A DNA stretch of 64,000 bases from Gymnothorax reevesii (GCA_029721435.1 CM056583.1:73404120-73468119); one strand, 5' to 3'. Shown: positions 33,431 through 46,540, counted from the first letter of the stretch. Numbers and translations: made by a program. Notes: generated from the sequence alone by a model not told the origin.

Positions 33431-35990
33431 ACATTTTAAATATAGCTCATTGCTGGGAGGGAAAAAAATGCTATATTCATTTATAAAGGATTCAAGCAAT
33501 CATACGTTTTGTCAAAAGGGTATTTAAGATTATCTGAAAGTACGGTTTTTTTCCATTCAAACAAGGATGCTAAAAATTCTTGGAGAATGTTTGTTATAAG
33601 ACAATCACACAAAAAAATGGTGGACTGAGAGAAGGATAAAAACTGTGTGTAAATACCAAAATTTAATGTTTGGATCATATCTATGCGTGATTAATTGTCA
33701 GAAGAGTTGATGATTAAATCAAGACATTAAGAGTGTGCGTTTTCCAGAGGAGAAGGGCCAGTTCATGCTCGATTCTCCAAGCAGTGTGTTCGGTGAGTGA
33801 GGAGAGCCACAGCTCATGGAGGAGGACTGGGGTCAGCAGTCACTCATTTGCACTAAACTCCCAACATGTGCTGCTAATTATCAGATTCCTGCAAAGTTAC
33901 ACGATGCAATTTAATGCATCAGCAAACTAAAACAAAATAATTAGGTCATCTGAAACTCTCATGTTTTTATAAAGCAGTTTGAGGGGAGGTGTTTTCTTCG
34001 TTTTATATTTAAATAATGATGGTATATTTTAACGCATTGTGGAACATTGTTCCTGATTTGCTTTAGAACTGTAATGCACAGTTGTAGCATAATTATGAAA
34101 TGAGTTTGATCAATGTGGCTGAAAGTCTGGCATTAACCTGAGGCAGGTCAGTCCCTGGTTATCCCAGATATAAAGAAGTCTTCTAGTTAGTGGACCACAC
34201 TGGCACTATCCTCAATCTAATTGGAACCATGACCTGTACTGATTTCATCTGAAAACATTTATCCAATATGTATTTCTGTGATTATTTTTATAGAATTTAA
34301 AAAAGTTTGGCATATAATTTCCAAGGATTAGATAACTTTGGGAGATGATGATTTTTAATCATCATTTGACACACCTCCATCTTTTTTGGTTTTGTCACTA
34401 ATAATATGGAGAAAGTCACAACAGATAGTATTACAGTTAATGTTTACTTTTTGGTCATTTTATGATGGAAGTAAAATGTTGTATTACCTTTACAGGTCAA
34501 CCAGAAACCCACAATGGACATTCAAAGAATGTCTTGGTTAAAACAGGCCAAAATTACTACATCTAAAATGGCAACAGGTTAGTAAAGGATTAGAAAGATT
34601 GAAACCTAATGGTTCATCATGGTATCAGGATATATAGTACAGCCCCAGAATCAGTGACTTGCAATAAGCTTGGATATGGTTTGATCAAAAAATCATAATT
34701 TTTTATTCACTTTGCTTACCAAGTTTTCAAAGGAGGTTTACAAAAGTTGTTCTTGTGAATGTGAGTAACTATAACAAATTTTAATAAAATAAATTATTTT
34801 TTTATTTACTTTGTTAAACATTAAATTAACCTGAAAGATGCAGCCTGATAATGCTGTGTGTGTTCAGATTCTTGCTTTGCACTAGCAACCAAATATAATT
34901 CCTTACTTTAATATTGAACACAATATACAGTATGGTTGAAGTGTAGAAAACATCTAAATCACAATAGGCACAGGTGAAAAAAAAGCCAATTTATGGCCTC
35001 TCTCAAAAAAAAAAAAATACTGAAAGGTTTTGTTACTGTCATACAATTATCGCAGAACGGAGAAATGTGTGAGAATGATTTGTGAATGTTTTACTTAGAA
35101 TGAGTGGAAAAAGTATTGGCAAAATGAAAACAATAAGCCAATAGCCACAGGCTTTTTTTTAACTCATTCATTTCCGGCTTCAGCTTCCAGGTGCTCATGC
35201 TGTTAATCCTGCTGTTTGGATTCTCTGATGTAAAAGGCTTCTTCTTTTTCTAACCTATCAGAAATGAAGAGCATATATTATCCATATTGACAAACAACCT
35301 GGCTTCATGCAGCAACTCTCCTAAAAGAGCTGTTTTTAATATCCTGCACAGCACTGAGGGAGGGTCTATGACAGAATGTTAAAAATGGAAACGCACTCAG
35401 ATATGATTGATAAACAAGTGACATGTCCAGTGTGAAATCCCTGAAAAACACAAGTCTCAATGAGAATCAGTGGAGAAATTAAACAATGTAAATAACAGGA
35501 TGTTAAGATCAACCAAGAGGATATCTAATACAACCTGAGAAAAAGTATTGATGCAAAGCAAAAAAATAAATAAAAACACAGAAGAAAACTGGATGGGTTG
35601 TGTTTTTCTGCAGAATCAATGGTTTACAGTTAGACATACATACTGATTTACAGCACAAAGCAAGAACAAATGCTAACTGACATCAGTGGCTACCAAATCT
35701 GAAATTCTCTACAAATGAGATGCTACACATCTGCACTCTGAATATTCAGATAGTTTAAGTCATAGTTTCATCCCTTGTCCAGTTGCCACGATAAAAAAAA
35801 CATCTTACACCGTCACTAATGGAAAATTCCAAGCAATTTAATCAAGAAGCATACTTACATACTCCATATGCTCGCAGACTTCTGTTCTTGCGAATGGTAC
35901 TTATCTGTATCCAGTAAGGTCATGCACTGGCTAAATAAAAAAAAGTGACCCAAAACCGGGTCTGAATTCCCCTTATATATTCAGTCACAG
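33431..35990. other. Non-coding intergenic DNA
   Basis: No mobile element ends or protein-like frames. Short repeat-free stretches near 34130-34250 and 35150-35340 could be regulatory, but nothing singles them out. Confidence 0.45.
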
Positions 35991-35999
35991 GGTTGTATG

Positions 36000-36960
36000 T
36001 GGTATCAGTTCTGAAACTCCACTCAGCCTCTGCTCTGTCTTTAGTTTTTATACTGAAGCTATAAATCTGCCAATTTGCAACCCAGCTGCATGCTCATTAG
36101 CTGCGATCCGTGGCGGTTCTGCTCCTTTCTGCACATTCCACTAATCTCCTGTCCTTACTCCATTTATTTGCCACTTTTGCGGCTGCTCCTCCACAAAATA
36201 CAGCACTGCCCCTTCTAGGATTAATTGATCATCAATTTAGCTCTAATTTGGACCAAGTCAGGTGGTAAATGGGCCACTTTTGCTTGATTGTTAGTGAAAT
36301 GTGTGCAAGTACATTGATAAATTTTGATTATTTATCAATTACCACCAAATGAACTAAATCTATTGAATAAATTCCAGCCTGATTGCCATAATAGAGTTTG
36401 AAAATATCGCTATTGATAATGATTCTGGCTAATAGCCTTTTCCGGCTATGGTTGCTGGCTTGTCGGAGTGACAACAAAGAATTCATTTTTCATAAAATCA
36501 GCTGCGTGTGCATGAGCAGTCCTTCATTAATCAGTTACATTATGAGGCTGCTCCTCAGTAATGTGTGTTGCTTTGCTCAGAAAGCCTAAAACACTTTGTC
36601 ATATTTTATGTCAATTACCAGTAATTTTAATGTGCTTCCATCAAGGCATATTGTAATAGTTAACATATGCTAAGGTAAGCGCCTCCAGCCTCCTTGGGAT
36701 GAGTTATATTGCCGTTGCGGTTGTTTAGCCCGGCGGTGGGCAAGATTCGAATAACTAAACACAAGCTAATGAAAAAATGTCCCTTGATCTTAATTTCTTA
36801 TTTTCTCCAACTGAGGCAGTTATATAAAGGGTGGAGCTGGGCTTGTTTTAAATGGATCTGCCACAGTGTTTTCCCAGAGTTAATGGAAAACCAGCACTCT
36901 GGAAAATAGAAAAAGAATTAGACTCGACACACATTCAACTACTTTAATACTGTATTTTTG
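36000..36960. promoter_or_regulatory. Strong candidate enhancer-like block
   Basis: Nearly 1 kb without repeats, dense in homeodomain and related words: GCTCATTAGCTGC (36091), CTAATTTGG, GATTAATTGATCATCAATTT (36219-36238), TTATCAATTACC (36331), CATTAATCAGTTACATTATG (36524-36543) and TAATAGTTAAC. The plus frame at 36398-36589 has no family match. The texture is what I expect of vertebrate developmental enhancers. Confidence 0.42.
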
Positions 36961-38690
36961 AGCCATGTAGCCAGTATCAGCTGGAATGACAAAGGTAAAT
37001 TGCTGTTGTCATTTTATTAAGGGCATTCACAGTACTGGGCACCTACTGAAATGTGCAAAATTGCAGGAAAGCCATGTACAGGATTTGTAAATTCCAAAGG
37101 AAGAAAAAGAAAACAGTGACAGTGCTTTCGTTTGATTTGCACTGTGGCTGTGCAGCCTGTCCAAGGTAACACTTTGGCAATTGTGCCAGCTGAAAGGATC
37201 CGAATTTGAAATGCATCCGTGTCATGAGCAACAACCAATCAGAACCAGAACAGAGCACAAGAAAAGAGAACAAGCATATGATTACCCACGATAAACACAC
37301 CCTTGAGTATCACCAAATCTTCGCAATTATACAATGCCGAAAAATGACTGGACACAGTCCAATTACAAACTTGGAGACAACTGAAAGTAATGGTTCCATT
37401 TTTGCGGTGGCTTTTTGACAGATATGAAAACATTGCTTCATAATATTTGAAATATTTGATTTTCTCGGAAATAAGTACTTTTGTAAATCCCACCTGAAAG
37501 CCAAGAACATGCATTAAAATATCAATGATAAAGTCAGAGTTTAATTCTACAGTTGGCACTAACAGTGAGCCAGTCATAAAATGATTGATTTTGCTACATA
37601 GTGTGCTTGGTTTTAGTAATGCCAGAGAAATTCATTAAACTTCCCAACCCGAATAAAGGTTCAAAAACCAGGTTGGATTGTTTCCACCTTCATGCAATGC
37701 TTTATGGCAGAATCATTCTCAAGAAAACCTTTCTGATATTCGTACAGAAAATACTTATTTTACTTAAATTTTCAGATGATCAAAATAAGCTAAAATTATC
37801 TGCCATTTATTTCCTCATGAAGAACACCCAAAATATTCATGATTTGTTTTGCAACTATTGGAGTTGAACTAAGCTGGTACAAGGAAACAGACAGAAAATC
37901 TCTCATTATCAGCATTAAATGTGGGGCAAACGCATCAGTATAGCATATTTCCTGCCAGAAACTCAGTTAGCATAGACCTGAGACATTCCGCCCAAGCTAG
38001 ACATAGGGTATTAGGGCAAGGCTGTTATCACTGAATTGTCTGCATCTGTTGCTGCTAAGCTAGCTTAGTTTTATTAGTTTTCTTAACCCACTGTTATGAT
38101 GGGGGTAATTTATAACTAGACACAGAAATTTCACTTAGCTTAAAATGGGATAATGTTCCATTATTGTCATCTCAAACAAATCGTATAAACCTACTGTATA
38201 TTCCTGTGATGAAGAGGCTTATTAGTTCATATACGGAGCAAAAGGCCTCACTTATTTGACAATATCACCTAATTAATGCCAGCCTAGTCTAAGCTTTGTA
38301 AGTAGATCAATTCACAACTTGAAAAGCAAGATTATTCTGAAACCATGGTCAAAATACATCACAAAAATGACCTGTAAACCAGCTGCTAGTGGTGAGTTGA
38401 AAATGAAACCAAAATGGTGTCCAGTGATCTCTTTGTCTTTGCTATTCCAAAAACTAAAATTTCAAGCAAAAAATTGTAATAAAGATATCATTGATTTGTT
38501 CAGTTCACTGCTGTGTCTAAGGTATAATCATTCCACAAATGAAAAAAAAAAATGTACAAGGGAATTTGGCACTGCTTTGATTGCAGAAAGAATCAGAAAA
38601 TATTGTGCACTGAAACTGAAAATGTTTGTTTAAAACATATGTTATAACGAATGCATAGTTATGGTGTATTGAAGCTCAGCCACCACCATA
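36961..38690. other. Non-coding intergenic DNA
   Basis: Overlapping frames in both directions at 37017-37577 and plus frames at 37601-37867 and 38319-38633. None has a motif, and opposed frames share the same bases. Possibly regulatory at 37020-37230. Confidence 0.45.
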
Positions 38691-38699
38691 ATGTGAATG

Positions 38700-39680
38700 T
38701 ACAGAACTGTGAATAAGTATTTAAGCCCTTTCCAATTTCTTCTATTTCTGCATATTTGTCACACTTAATGTTTCAGATGTTAAAACAAATCTTAATATTG
38801 GACAAAAGTGACCCGAGTATAAAATAAAATAGAGTCTTGGAATGATGACTTCATTTCTTGAAGGGAAAAAAAGCTATGCAATCCTACGTGACCTACATTT
38901 AAATAAATTTATTTATAAATAAATAAATAAATTTCCCCCTTATTCACTTAATCAACTAATAAAACACATTTAATTAATACTTAGGTTCAGTTTCACTAGA
39001 CTCACCTGGGCATGATTACTGCCAGCCCTGTTAAATCTAAACATTCAATAGGGCTGACAGTTATCATGCCTGGGTGTGTCTGGGCATGAAGTGGGCAAAA
39101 AAGCAGCACATGTTGCCACAATCTAATTAAATTCAAGAATAAACTACAAACAAAATCTTTAATATTCACCAGTCTAGAAAGGGTCACAAAGCCATTTCTA
39201 AGGCTACAAGACTCCAGCAAGCAGTACAGTACTGTAAGAGCCATAATATGCAAATGGTGAAAGCTGAACAGTGGTGAACCTTCCCAGGACTGGTCATCTG
39301 ACCAAAACCCCTCCACAAGTGGAACAGTGAGGTCATAAAAGAACCCAGACAGACACACACAGAACTGCAGGCTTCACTTGCCTCAGCTAAGGTTGGTGTT
39401 CAGCATTCCACAATAAGATAGAGACTGGGCAAATATGGCATCCATGGGGGAGCTGCACAATGAGAACCACTGCTGTTCAAAAATAACACAAAGACCCCTT
39501 TCACATTCGCAAAAAAAACAAAAAAAAAAAAACATCCTGCTGACTCCCAAAACTTTTTGGATAATATTCTGAGGACTGATGAGTCAAAAGGGGAACTTTT
39601 TAGAAGACATGGTCCCCATTACATCTGAAGTAACGCTAATACAGCATTTCACCGTAACAACATCAGACCAACAATCAAAC
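38700..39680 (+). pseudogene. Degenerate Tc1-like element and transposase
   Basis: Begins ACAGAACTGTGAATAAGTAT with TTCTGCATATTTGTCACACTT, the end pattern of the same family as the 9072 element. Plus-strand text then gives KGHKAISKATRLQQA-like helix-turn-helix (about 39175-39215), SEVIKEPRQTHTELQASLAS (near 39325-39390) and STIRxRLGKYGIHGGA (39405-39455). Stops and shifts throughout. Catalytic blocks are not recognisable and the far end is not found. The minus frame at 39002-39358 is a shadow of this. Confidence 0.65.
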
Positions 39681-40730
39681 ACAGTGATTGCCTTAATTAA
39701 CAAAAGCGATGCTTGCACTGGATTGCCAGTTATTTAAGGCAAATACCTCCATTCTATTCACCTTGGGGAAAAAAGCATTGAAAATTGCATTTGCTCTCAG
39801 GAATGAAATTTAATCTAAAATTCTCTTCACAAATTTGATTAATTGCTGACTCTTTTTTAAGATCTCATGGGGAGATGCTAAATTTCTGATAGATTTGTTA
39901 TGTGATGATAAGTGGTGGCTTATAGGCCACTATCAATTATTGGGTGAGTCTCAAGGTGAAAAACATGGTAAAAACATCCTGACCAACTTGATTTCTCCCC
40001 ACCTCTGCTGTAAGGGAGGTAAGCATGTCCCACAACAGTACATTTCCGAAGCCTACAGTTAATGTCAAAGCCAGACTTTAACTTGCAAGTATTAAGCCCA
40101 GTCTGCTCTTTTTCCACCTGAGCCTCTCCAAATGGGAGCTTAAAAAGCTGATTGGTGAGCAAAAAGCCCCTGTTCTAACATGTAGGTGGGCTTTAAGGCC
40201 TAAAAAAAGATACAAGATAGTGTCTGTGCCATTTGTAAAAAGTAAGGGTGGGGCACAACAAAAGCTAACACCAGCTAACAAAAGAGGGTTCGGTTGGCAG
40301 ATTTTACATCTGTTCCTGTTGCACAAACCCACTCTAGTCGGGCTCAAAGTCCATTTTTGCGCAATATACGGGCAGTGTCCAACAGCAGCTCAGTGTCTGA
40401 GCAAGTGCAACTGTCGGTTGTCAAAGGATGGAGAGAAAATAGCCATCAGACCAGTTTCAGGAGAGACTACATGGGTGCGCATTACTGAACCAAAGGGAGG
40501 GGCTTGAGGCACTGACCAGAATCGCTGTTTTCCAAACTGGAGCAGGAGATTTAATAAAAGAAAACTTTGGGAAAGAGCTTTAAACGTGTCTTTCACTCAA
40601 TGTGTCCAGCATGTTTGGCTCAGCCATTTGTACAGCTGTGACACAGTGTATTTTGAGTGTCAGCTGAAAATACATGTAACCTTTGCTTCTCTTGCACACG
40701 GACAGTGCTTCAGTCCAATCAGGTGTGCAT
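39681..40730. other. Non-coding intergenic DNA
   Basis: Mutually overlapping frames on both strands at 39920-40596 lack motifs. No repeats seen. Confidence 0.45.
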
Positions 40731-40732
<2 letters not shown>

Positions 40733-40805
<73 letters not shown>

Positions 40806-40846
40806 CGTGTGTGTGTATGTGTGCGTGTGTGTGCGTGTGCGTGCAT
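40733..40846. repeat. (GT)n microsatellite, long
   Basis: More than 30 pure GT units, then interrupted GTGTATGTGTGCGT. The frames through it (40580-40959) are low complexity. Confidence 0.96.
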
Positions 40847-41540
40847 GTAAAATAAAGAGAAGCTTTTTTTCCATTTGGCAGACAATCAAATAGATATGTG
40901 TAAATATCGTTGAAATGCCTGAGAGTGGGAAGGAGTATTCCGATAAACAAAAACATCACATGCTCAACAAATGATTCACAGGACGGGGTGTGATGATGGA
41001 ATGTGCTTATCTATGCATAAGATGCCATCTACTGGGATTTTGTGGGATTTAAATAAACAGCCAAAGTAAAATCTACATGTTAAAACCGACACAGGAATAA
41101 ATGTTTTCATAAACATGCCAAGCAAACATATGGGTCTTGAGAATGCATAATGCTGGCGTTTAGTTTTGAGGAATGCATTCCAAATGATCCAGCATCTGAC
41201 TACTGTAACCGAAAAACAAATTTATAGAGTGGGTCAGATATCTGTACTTCATTTTGTGTAGGAAAAAGGGGGAAATTTGCATTTCAGTGTGTAAGTTTAC
41301 TTATTGTTTTTTTTTTTTTTTGCATAATTCATTCCCCTCTTAACTCCCTTGTTTCACATATTCTTAAAAATCAATCATCACCGCATTAACAAAGTCATAC
41401 AACATGTCTACTTTTTTATATATGTAATACTAGAGAAGGGAAACTGCAATAAATTACACGAAACTCTTTGAATCATTCTAAAATAGGAATACAGTACATT
41501 GACACAGCTGAGTCCTTAGCATTTGTAAAATTAATTCATA
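40847..41540. other. Non-coding, no recognisable feature
   Basis: Contains a short T run at 41308-41321. No repeat ends or motif-bearing frames. Confidence 0.5.
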
Positions 41541-42030
41541 TTGACATGCACACTCATATACACATGCACACGCAGGCGCCCATACACACACACACACCCG
41601 CACTCATACTCATGCACACGCACACATACACACACACACACGCGCACACACGCATACATACACTCATATTCATGTGCACACACACACACACACACGCACG
41701 CACACACACACACTCATACTCATGCACACGCACACATACACACACACACATGCACACACACGCATACATACACTCATACTCATGTGCACACACACACACA
41801 CGCACACATACACACACACACACACACATGCGCACACATGCATACATACACGCATACTCGTGCACACACACACACACACACACGCATGCACACACACACA
41901 CTCATGTGCACACGCACACATACACACACACACACACATGCGCACACATGCATACATACACGCATCCTCATGTGCACACACACACACACTAATACTCATG
42001 CGAGCACACACACGTATATCCACACAGTCT
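41540..42030. repeat. CA-rich minisatellite with about 110-bp higher-order unit
   Basis: CA dinucleotides punctuated by ACTCATACTCATG, CGCACACATACA and GCATACATAC. GCATACATAC occurs at 41652, 41762, 41840 and 41950 (spacings 110, 78, 110). Being stop-poor in all frames it yields six long spurious reading frames rich in His/Thr or Cys/Val. Confidence 0.95.
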
Positions 42031-42089
42031 AGATGAATCTTTTTAAAATAATGTCGTCAAGAAATGTCACAAGAGACCCATTGCTCAAG

Positions 42090-42680
42090 TTCAGCATCTT
42101 CTGGACAAACACTGAACACTGAGAAGCAGATGAAGAGCCCTGATGGGTTGCATGTGTCAGAATATAGACATCTATTTCTGATCAGGTTGATGAGCCAGCA
42201 CCCCTCGACACTGACTGAGGCTTTACTGCACTTTTCATCAAGCCATGTGACATTAACTCTGTGGCAAATTTGGCAGTCACCATTACCAAGGCTCATCTGG
42301 GGACCCATTTTCAATTTGACCCTAATCAAAACGAAATCAATACAGCATCTACACAAGATAGTGGACAAAAATTAGGGACGTGATGAGTAATCCTCTCTAT
42401 TCATTCTTTATTCAGAACATACAATATTGAGTCGCCATAGAAAATTGAGTACTACGTTAAATCTGGGTCCTTCTGCTAAAAAAAGGCTGTGCCTCCATAA
42501 TGGTCCATATTTTTGGGCTTTCAGAATCATTGATCCCAGAAATTAATATCCTCAATGAAGCCTTAATAACCACATTCACAAAATAGCTATTGAACTGATT
42601 GATTGAAATTTTACAGGCCGGCCAGATATAGCAAAACACTGTTTTTTCTTTTAATGATGGTGCAGCCTCTGCCAGAGTAA
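42090..42680. promoter_or_regulatory. Candidate enhancer-like block
   Basis: Repeat-free with AGAATCATTGATCCC, AGAAATTAATATCC, TGAAGCCTTAATAACC, CCATATTTTTGG (CArG-like, 42505-42516) and GATTGATTG. Opposed 103-codon frames (42064-42375, 42057-42368) cover one another and lack motifs, so non-coding constraint is a better guess than protein. Confidence 0.38.
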
Positions 42681-43040
42681 ATAATCCATAACATTAAGGG
42701 CTACAGAGAAAATGCATCTCATAAAAATAGAAACAAAAACAAATAATGACCAGCTGCATAAAACAACACAGACTATTTTTTGTCACCAAACAGATCGTAA
42801 AGACTGAATAAAAAGCATGCAGTAAAATAGGATTTAAATCCAAAATAATATGTATTGTAGCTCTGTAAATGGTGTGATTCTTTATTCCATTAGCAGTACG
42901 CGACTCGCGATAGTAAATCATTGTAGAAGGGAAATAAGGAATTCAATACGAAACTACTGATCTGGCAGTTTAATACGTTGCTATTTCCCAACTGACTGAC
43001 GCGTTTTTTTTCTCTGGACCAAGAGTGACACCACACTAAA
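42681..43040. other. Non-coding, no recognisable feature
   Basis: AT-rich stretch before the Tc1-like element; nothing seen. Confidence 0.5.
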
Positions 43041-43307
43041 TACAACCCCAATTTCAAAAAAGTTGGAATGCTGTGTAAAATGTAAATATAAACAGAAAAC
43101 AAGGATCTGCAAATCTCATAAATCCACATTTTATTCACAATAGAACATAGACAACATATCAGATGTTGAAAGTGAAACATTTTACCATTTAATGGAAAAT
43201 ATTAGCTCATTTTGAACTTGCTGGCAGCAACACATCTCAAAAACATTGGGACAAGGCCATGAATACCATTGTGTAGCATCCCCTCTTCTTTAAACAATAA
43301 TCAGTAA

Positions 43308-44109
43308 AGGCTCTCTCACATCCTGTGCAGAGATCGTGCAGACTCGAAGTTCCTGTCAGGCGTGGCGTTGTCGCAGGGTGAAAATGAAATCGGAGGGGCA
43401 GTATGCAGTAAGTACTTAATGAGTGGGTGTGTCCTGCTCTAAAAGTGAGGCCTGCAAGTGGCCTGTACGCCTTTTTGTAAGTAGGAAGTAGTAAGGAGCA
43501 CGTAAGATCTGCACTTCTGTCGCACACAATGAGTGGGATAATCTAACGATAATGGCAAGTGAAGCGTACGTTTTCATAAATCGTACTTACGAAGTAAGAG
43601 AAACGTAAGAGAAACGTAAGGAGCACGAAATTGTTAAGCAAGACAATTGTGCGTCAAATTTGAATAACGCATAGATAATCACAATAATATAAGGGTGCAC
43701 TGAGTCTCTTCATCATTAACTGTTTCAGCATCTAATATGGCACTACCTAGAAGGATGCGCCATTGTCTTCTACAGCTGCTGTTGCAAGCTGTAGAGCCTC
43801 TTGCGTGGTAAGAACGCCTTTGGGGTAAATACCCCGGAATTGCTGCATGTTTTGCCTGCGTTACACGCACGCCTATAGAACTTACTCAGTACTTTTGTCT
43901 TGCATACTCCGAGCGTGCTCCAGGCGTGCTAATTGTCGCTGCCAGGTCGTAGCAAAAAACTGGCCGGCCACTTTTCAGGCTGCATGCTATGCGTCGTGTT
44001 TGCGACCACCAAAAAAAGTACTTTCCACCTGCGTGCATCTCACTACTTGGCCCATTTTTGGCACGCAAACCACTCGTAGTACCACGCACGACGGGAGGTA
44101 AGAGAGCCT
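43308..44109. mobile_element. 802-bp CpG-rich DNA transposon with TAA target duplication
   Basis: Ends: left AGGCTCTCTCACATCCTGT; right, on the other strand, AGGCTCTCTTACCTCCCGT (16 of 19 equal). Flanked by TAA on both sides (43305-43307, 44110-44112). It interrupts a Tc1-like repeat whose text resumes on either side. A 3-bp TAA (TWA) duplication is the PIF/Harbinger habit. The interior is CpG-rich with no transposase; a minus frame with GIYPKGVLTTQEALQLATAA (about 43840-43780) is a possible coding scrap. Confidence 0.8.
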
Positions 44110-45076
44110 TAAAAGTCAGGGAAGTGAGGAGACTAATTGCTGGAGTTTTGGTTATGGAATGTTGTCCTGCTCTTGTCAGATGTAAGATTCTAGCTGCTCA
44201 ACAGTCCTGGGTCTGCTTTGCCAGATTTTTCATTTTATGATGCAGCAAATGTTTTCTGTTGGTGAAACGGCTGGACTACAGGCAGGCCAGTTCAGCACCT
44301 AGACTCTTCTACTGCTAAGCCATGCTGTTCTGATGGATGCAGTATGCGGTTAAGGATTGTCTTGCTGAAATATGCAAGGCCTTTCCTGGAGCAGACATCT
44401 GGATGGGAGCATACGTTGTTGTAAAACCTCTATACACTTTTCAGCACTGATAGTGCCTTTCAAGATGTGTAAGCTTCCCACGCCATAGGCACTAATGCAA
44501 CCCTATACCATCAGAGATGAAGGCTTTTGAACTGTGCGCTGATAACAAGCTGGATGGTCTCTCTCCTCTTGAGTTGACATGGCACAGTTTCCGAGATTTC
44601 CAAAAAGAATTTCAAATTTTGATTCATCTGACCAGAGAAAAGTTTTCTATTCTGACTCAGTCCATTTTAAATTAGCTTAGGCCCAGAGAACATGGTGGCA
44701 TTTCTGGATTGTGTCCACATATGGCTTCTTCCTTGCATGACAAAGCTTTAACTTGCATTTTTGGATTACACGGTGAACTGTGTCCACAGACAGTAGTTTC
44801 TGGAAGTGTTCCTGAGCCCATGCAGAGTATTCCAGTGCAGAATCATGCCTGTTTTCAATGCAGTGCCGCCTGAGGGCCCGAAGATCACGAGCATCCAGGC
44901 GACCTGCGGCCTAGTCCCTTGTGCACAGAGATTTCTCTGGATTCTCTCAATCTTTTGATGATATTATGTACTGTAGATGGTGGGATATTCAAAGTCTTCG
45001 CAATTTTCATTGAGGGACATTGTTCTGAAATTGTTCCACAATTTTTAGATGCAGTTTTTTGTAGCTTTGAATGCAT
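44109..45076 (-). pseudogene. Tc1-like transposase remnant
   Basis: The minus strand from 45076 opens MHSKLQKTASKNCG with the helix-turn-helix MKIAKTLNIPPSTVHNIIKR and an R-rich hook (GRRSPG). Broken frames then give DTVHRVIQKCKLKLC (about 44775-44725), [15 protein letters not shown] text where WSDES is expected near 44640-44590, and a terminal domain towards 44200. Many stops. Family resemblance is clear, function lost. Confidence 0.7.
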
Positions 45077-45230
45077 GATCGTTGAAATTGTTTAAAAGAA
45101 ATAAGATCATTTGAAACATCTTTATGCAATTCCATTGCTTCCAACCCCTGATTGAAGAAAAGCATGAGAAGTCCGGAGTCATAATCGGTTTCCAATCACC
45201 AGTGGTGAAATCCATCGTATTGCATGTGAA

Positions 45231-46540
45231 ACTGATAAACATCCATGCACAAGGACGAGAATCTCTTACATATGCGTTGATTGAATAATTGCTGAACACA
45301 GCAGGGGAACGTATATATGCCACGAAAACTAATGCAGAATGCGTGAAAGTTCAGAGATGTGCGTTATAAATTAAAACTGGCCAGACCTGTTGATGTTGAG
45401 AGTTTTCGGAGTTTCTGTAATGGTTATTTAAATTAATGATTGAAAGCAGGTCAAGAATTAAGCTATTTGTAATCATTTTAACTTAACATGGAGAACTGGT
45501 GACACCTGATGGTCCTTAGGATTTTTGGAATCAAGTACAGTCAATTTTATTATGATTGAAAACAGGTCATGACCAATCATTTTTCTTAAGGGATGGTTTG
45601 CGCCTCCCCTATTGCCAGCTCACCAGCCGCCACTGACTTGGACAGAGTGCCTATGTATGATAGCTGCAGCACCTCAGACACCAGCTGTGCAGCTTGTCTT
45701 TTCATGAAGTTGAGCGTCCTGTCCTTAGTGCTTCTCTGGGTAGCTCTATATACACTGAAGCAATGCCACTATATTCATCATGGGATGAGCCAGTAAATAG
45801 TATCCAAACTGGTATTTTATCAAAATATTCTTTCTCAACCATGTATCTTTGCAAAATAAACCCACCAGGCAACACAGACATGTTTTGCAGAGGAAACCTA
45901 CACTTTTCAATAAATAGGTTTTTTTTTTCATCTGGTCAATGCACATCGGTGAATATTTCTGGCACAGCGCCAGAGTTGGCTCGACAGGCTAATAACCATT
46001 GGGGACAAACTTGGATGGAGGTAATGGTTTTGTCCCCATTTGCTTGTCTATCTGTCGGTTTGAGGGCAAGATTATGGAAAAAGTTCTGGACTGGTTTTGA
46101 TGAAATTTTGTAGGAAGGCTACATATGACAGCAGGAAGATGTGATTAGATTTTCACAGGTTAAAGGTCAGGGTCAAAATCAAAGAAAATGTGAATAACAA
46201 TGGTACTGGCAGAGGTATGTTATCATTCAAGTTTCATCTGCATGTGTTGGGTTAAATGCTTGTGCTGAGCAAAGACATTATGATGCCCGTACCTCTGGTG
46301 CTACTGTACCACCACGACAACGTAAGATCACTGTCATATGATATAAAGCTAAACTGTTGTTGTGAATGCATGCAAATTCATAGGGCTTGCTCAAATATAC
46401 CATTTTTTCAGATTTTTTTTATATCAATTTTTTGCAGCAAGCAAAATTATAATTAAAAAAAGCGCATATACTACCCAAAGATTGTTTTCAGATGACGTCA
46501 TGGAACTGCAGATGGAGGGCAGAAAGTATTTCTCCATAAA
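45231..46540. repeat. Old dispersed repeats, unassigned
   Basis: 45940-46250 resembles a widespread repeat (TTGATGAAATTTTGTAGGAAG, GGTTAAAGGTCAGGGTCAAA, GGCAGAGGT). The rest is unremarkable. The 139-codon plus frame at 45694-46113 crosses this repeat and has no motif. Confidence 0.4.

Larger units (their letters stand above)
43043..45230 (-). mobile_element. Tc1-like fish repeat, split by a TAA-flanked transposon
   Basis: Starts after TA with CAACCCCAATTTCAAAAAAG, the end of a very common fish DNA transposon. Internal text (AATCTCATAAATCCACATTT, AATGGAAAATATTAGCTCAT) agrees. The transposase is on the minus strand. The right-hand end is missing, so the boundary is approximate. An 802-bp second element interrupts it at 43308-44109. 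Confidence 0.75.

Noticed and set aside
37239..37577. 112-codon minus-strand frame
   Set aside because: Opposed and overlapping frames share the same bases; no motif.
41468..42036. Long plus-strand frames (120-174 codons) rich in His/Thr, and Cys/Val-rich frames on the minus strand
   Set aside because: Translation of a CA-rich minisatellite that lacks stops in every frame; no complexity beyond the repeat.
42057..42375. Opposed 103-codon frames on both strands
   Set aside because: Cover the same bases and lack motifs; enhancer-like DNA explains the open frame equally well.
45694..46113. 139-codon plus-strand frame
   Set aside because: Runs through a dispersed repeat and has no family resemblance.
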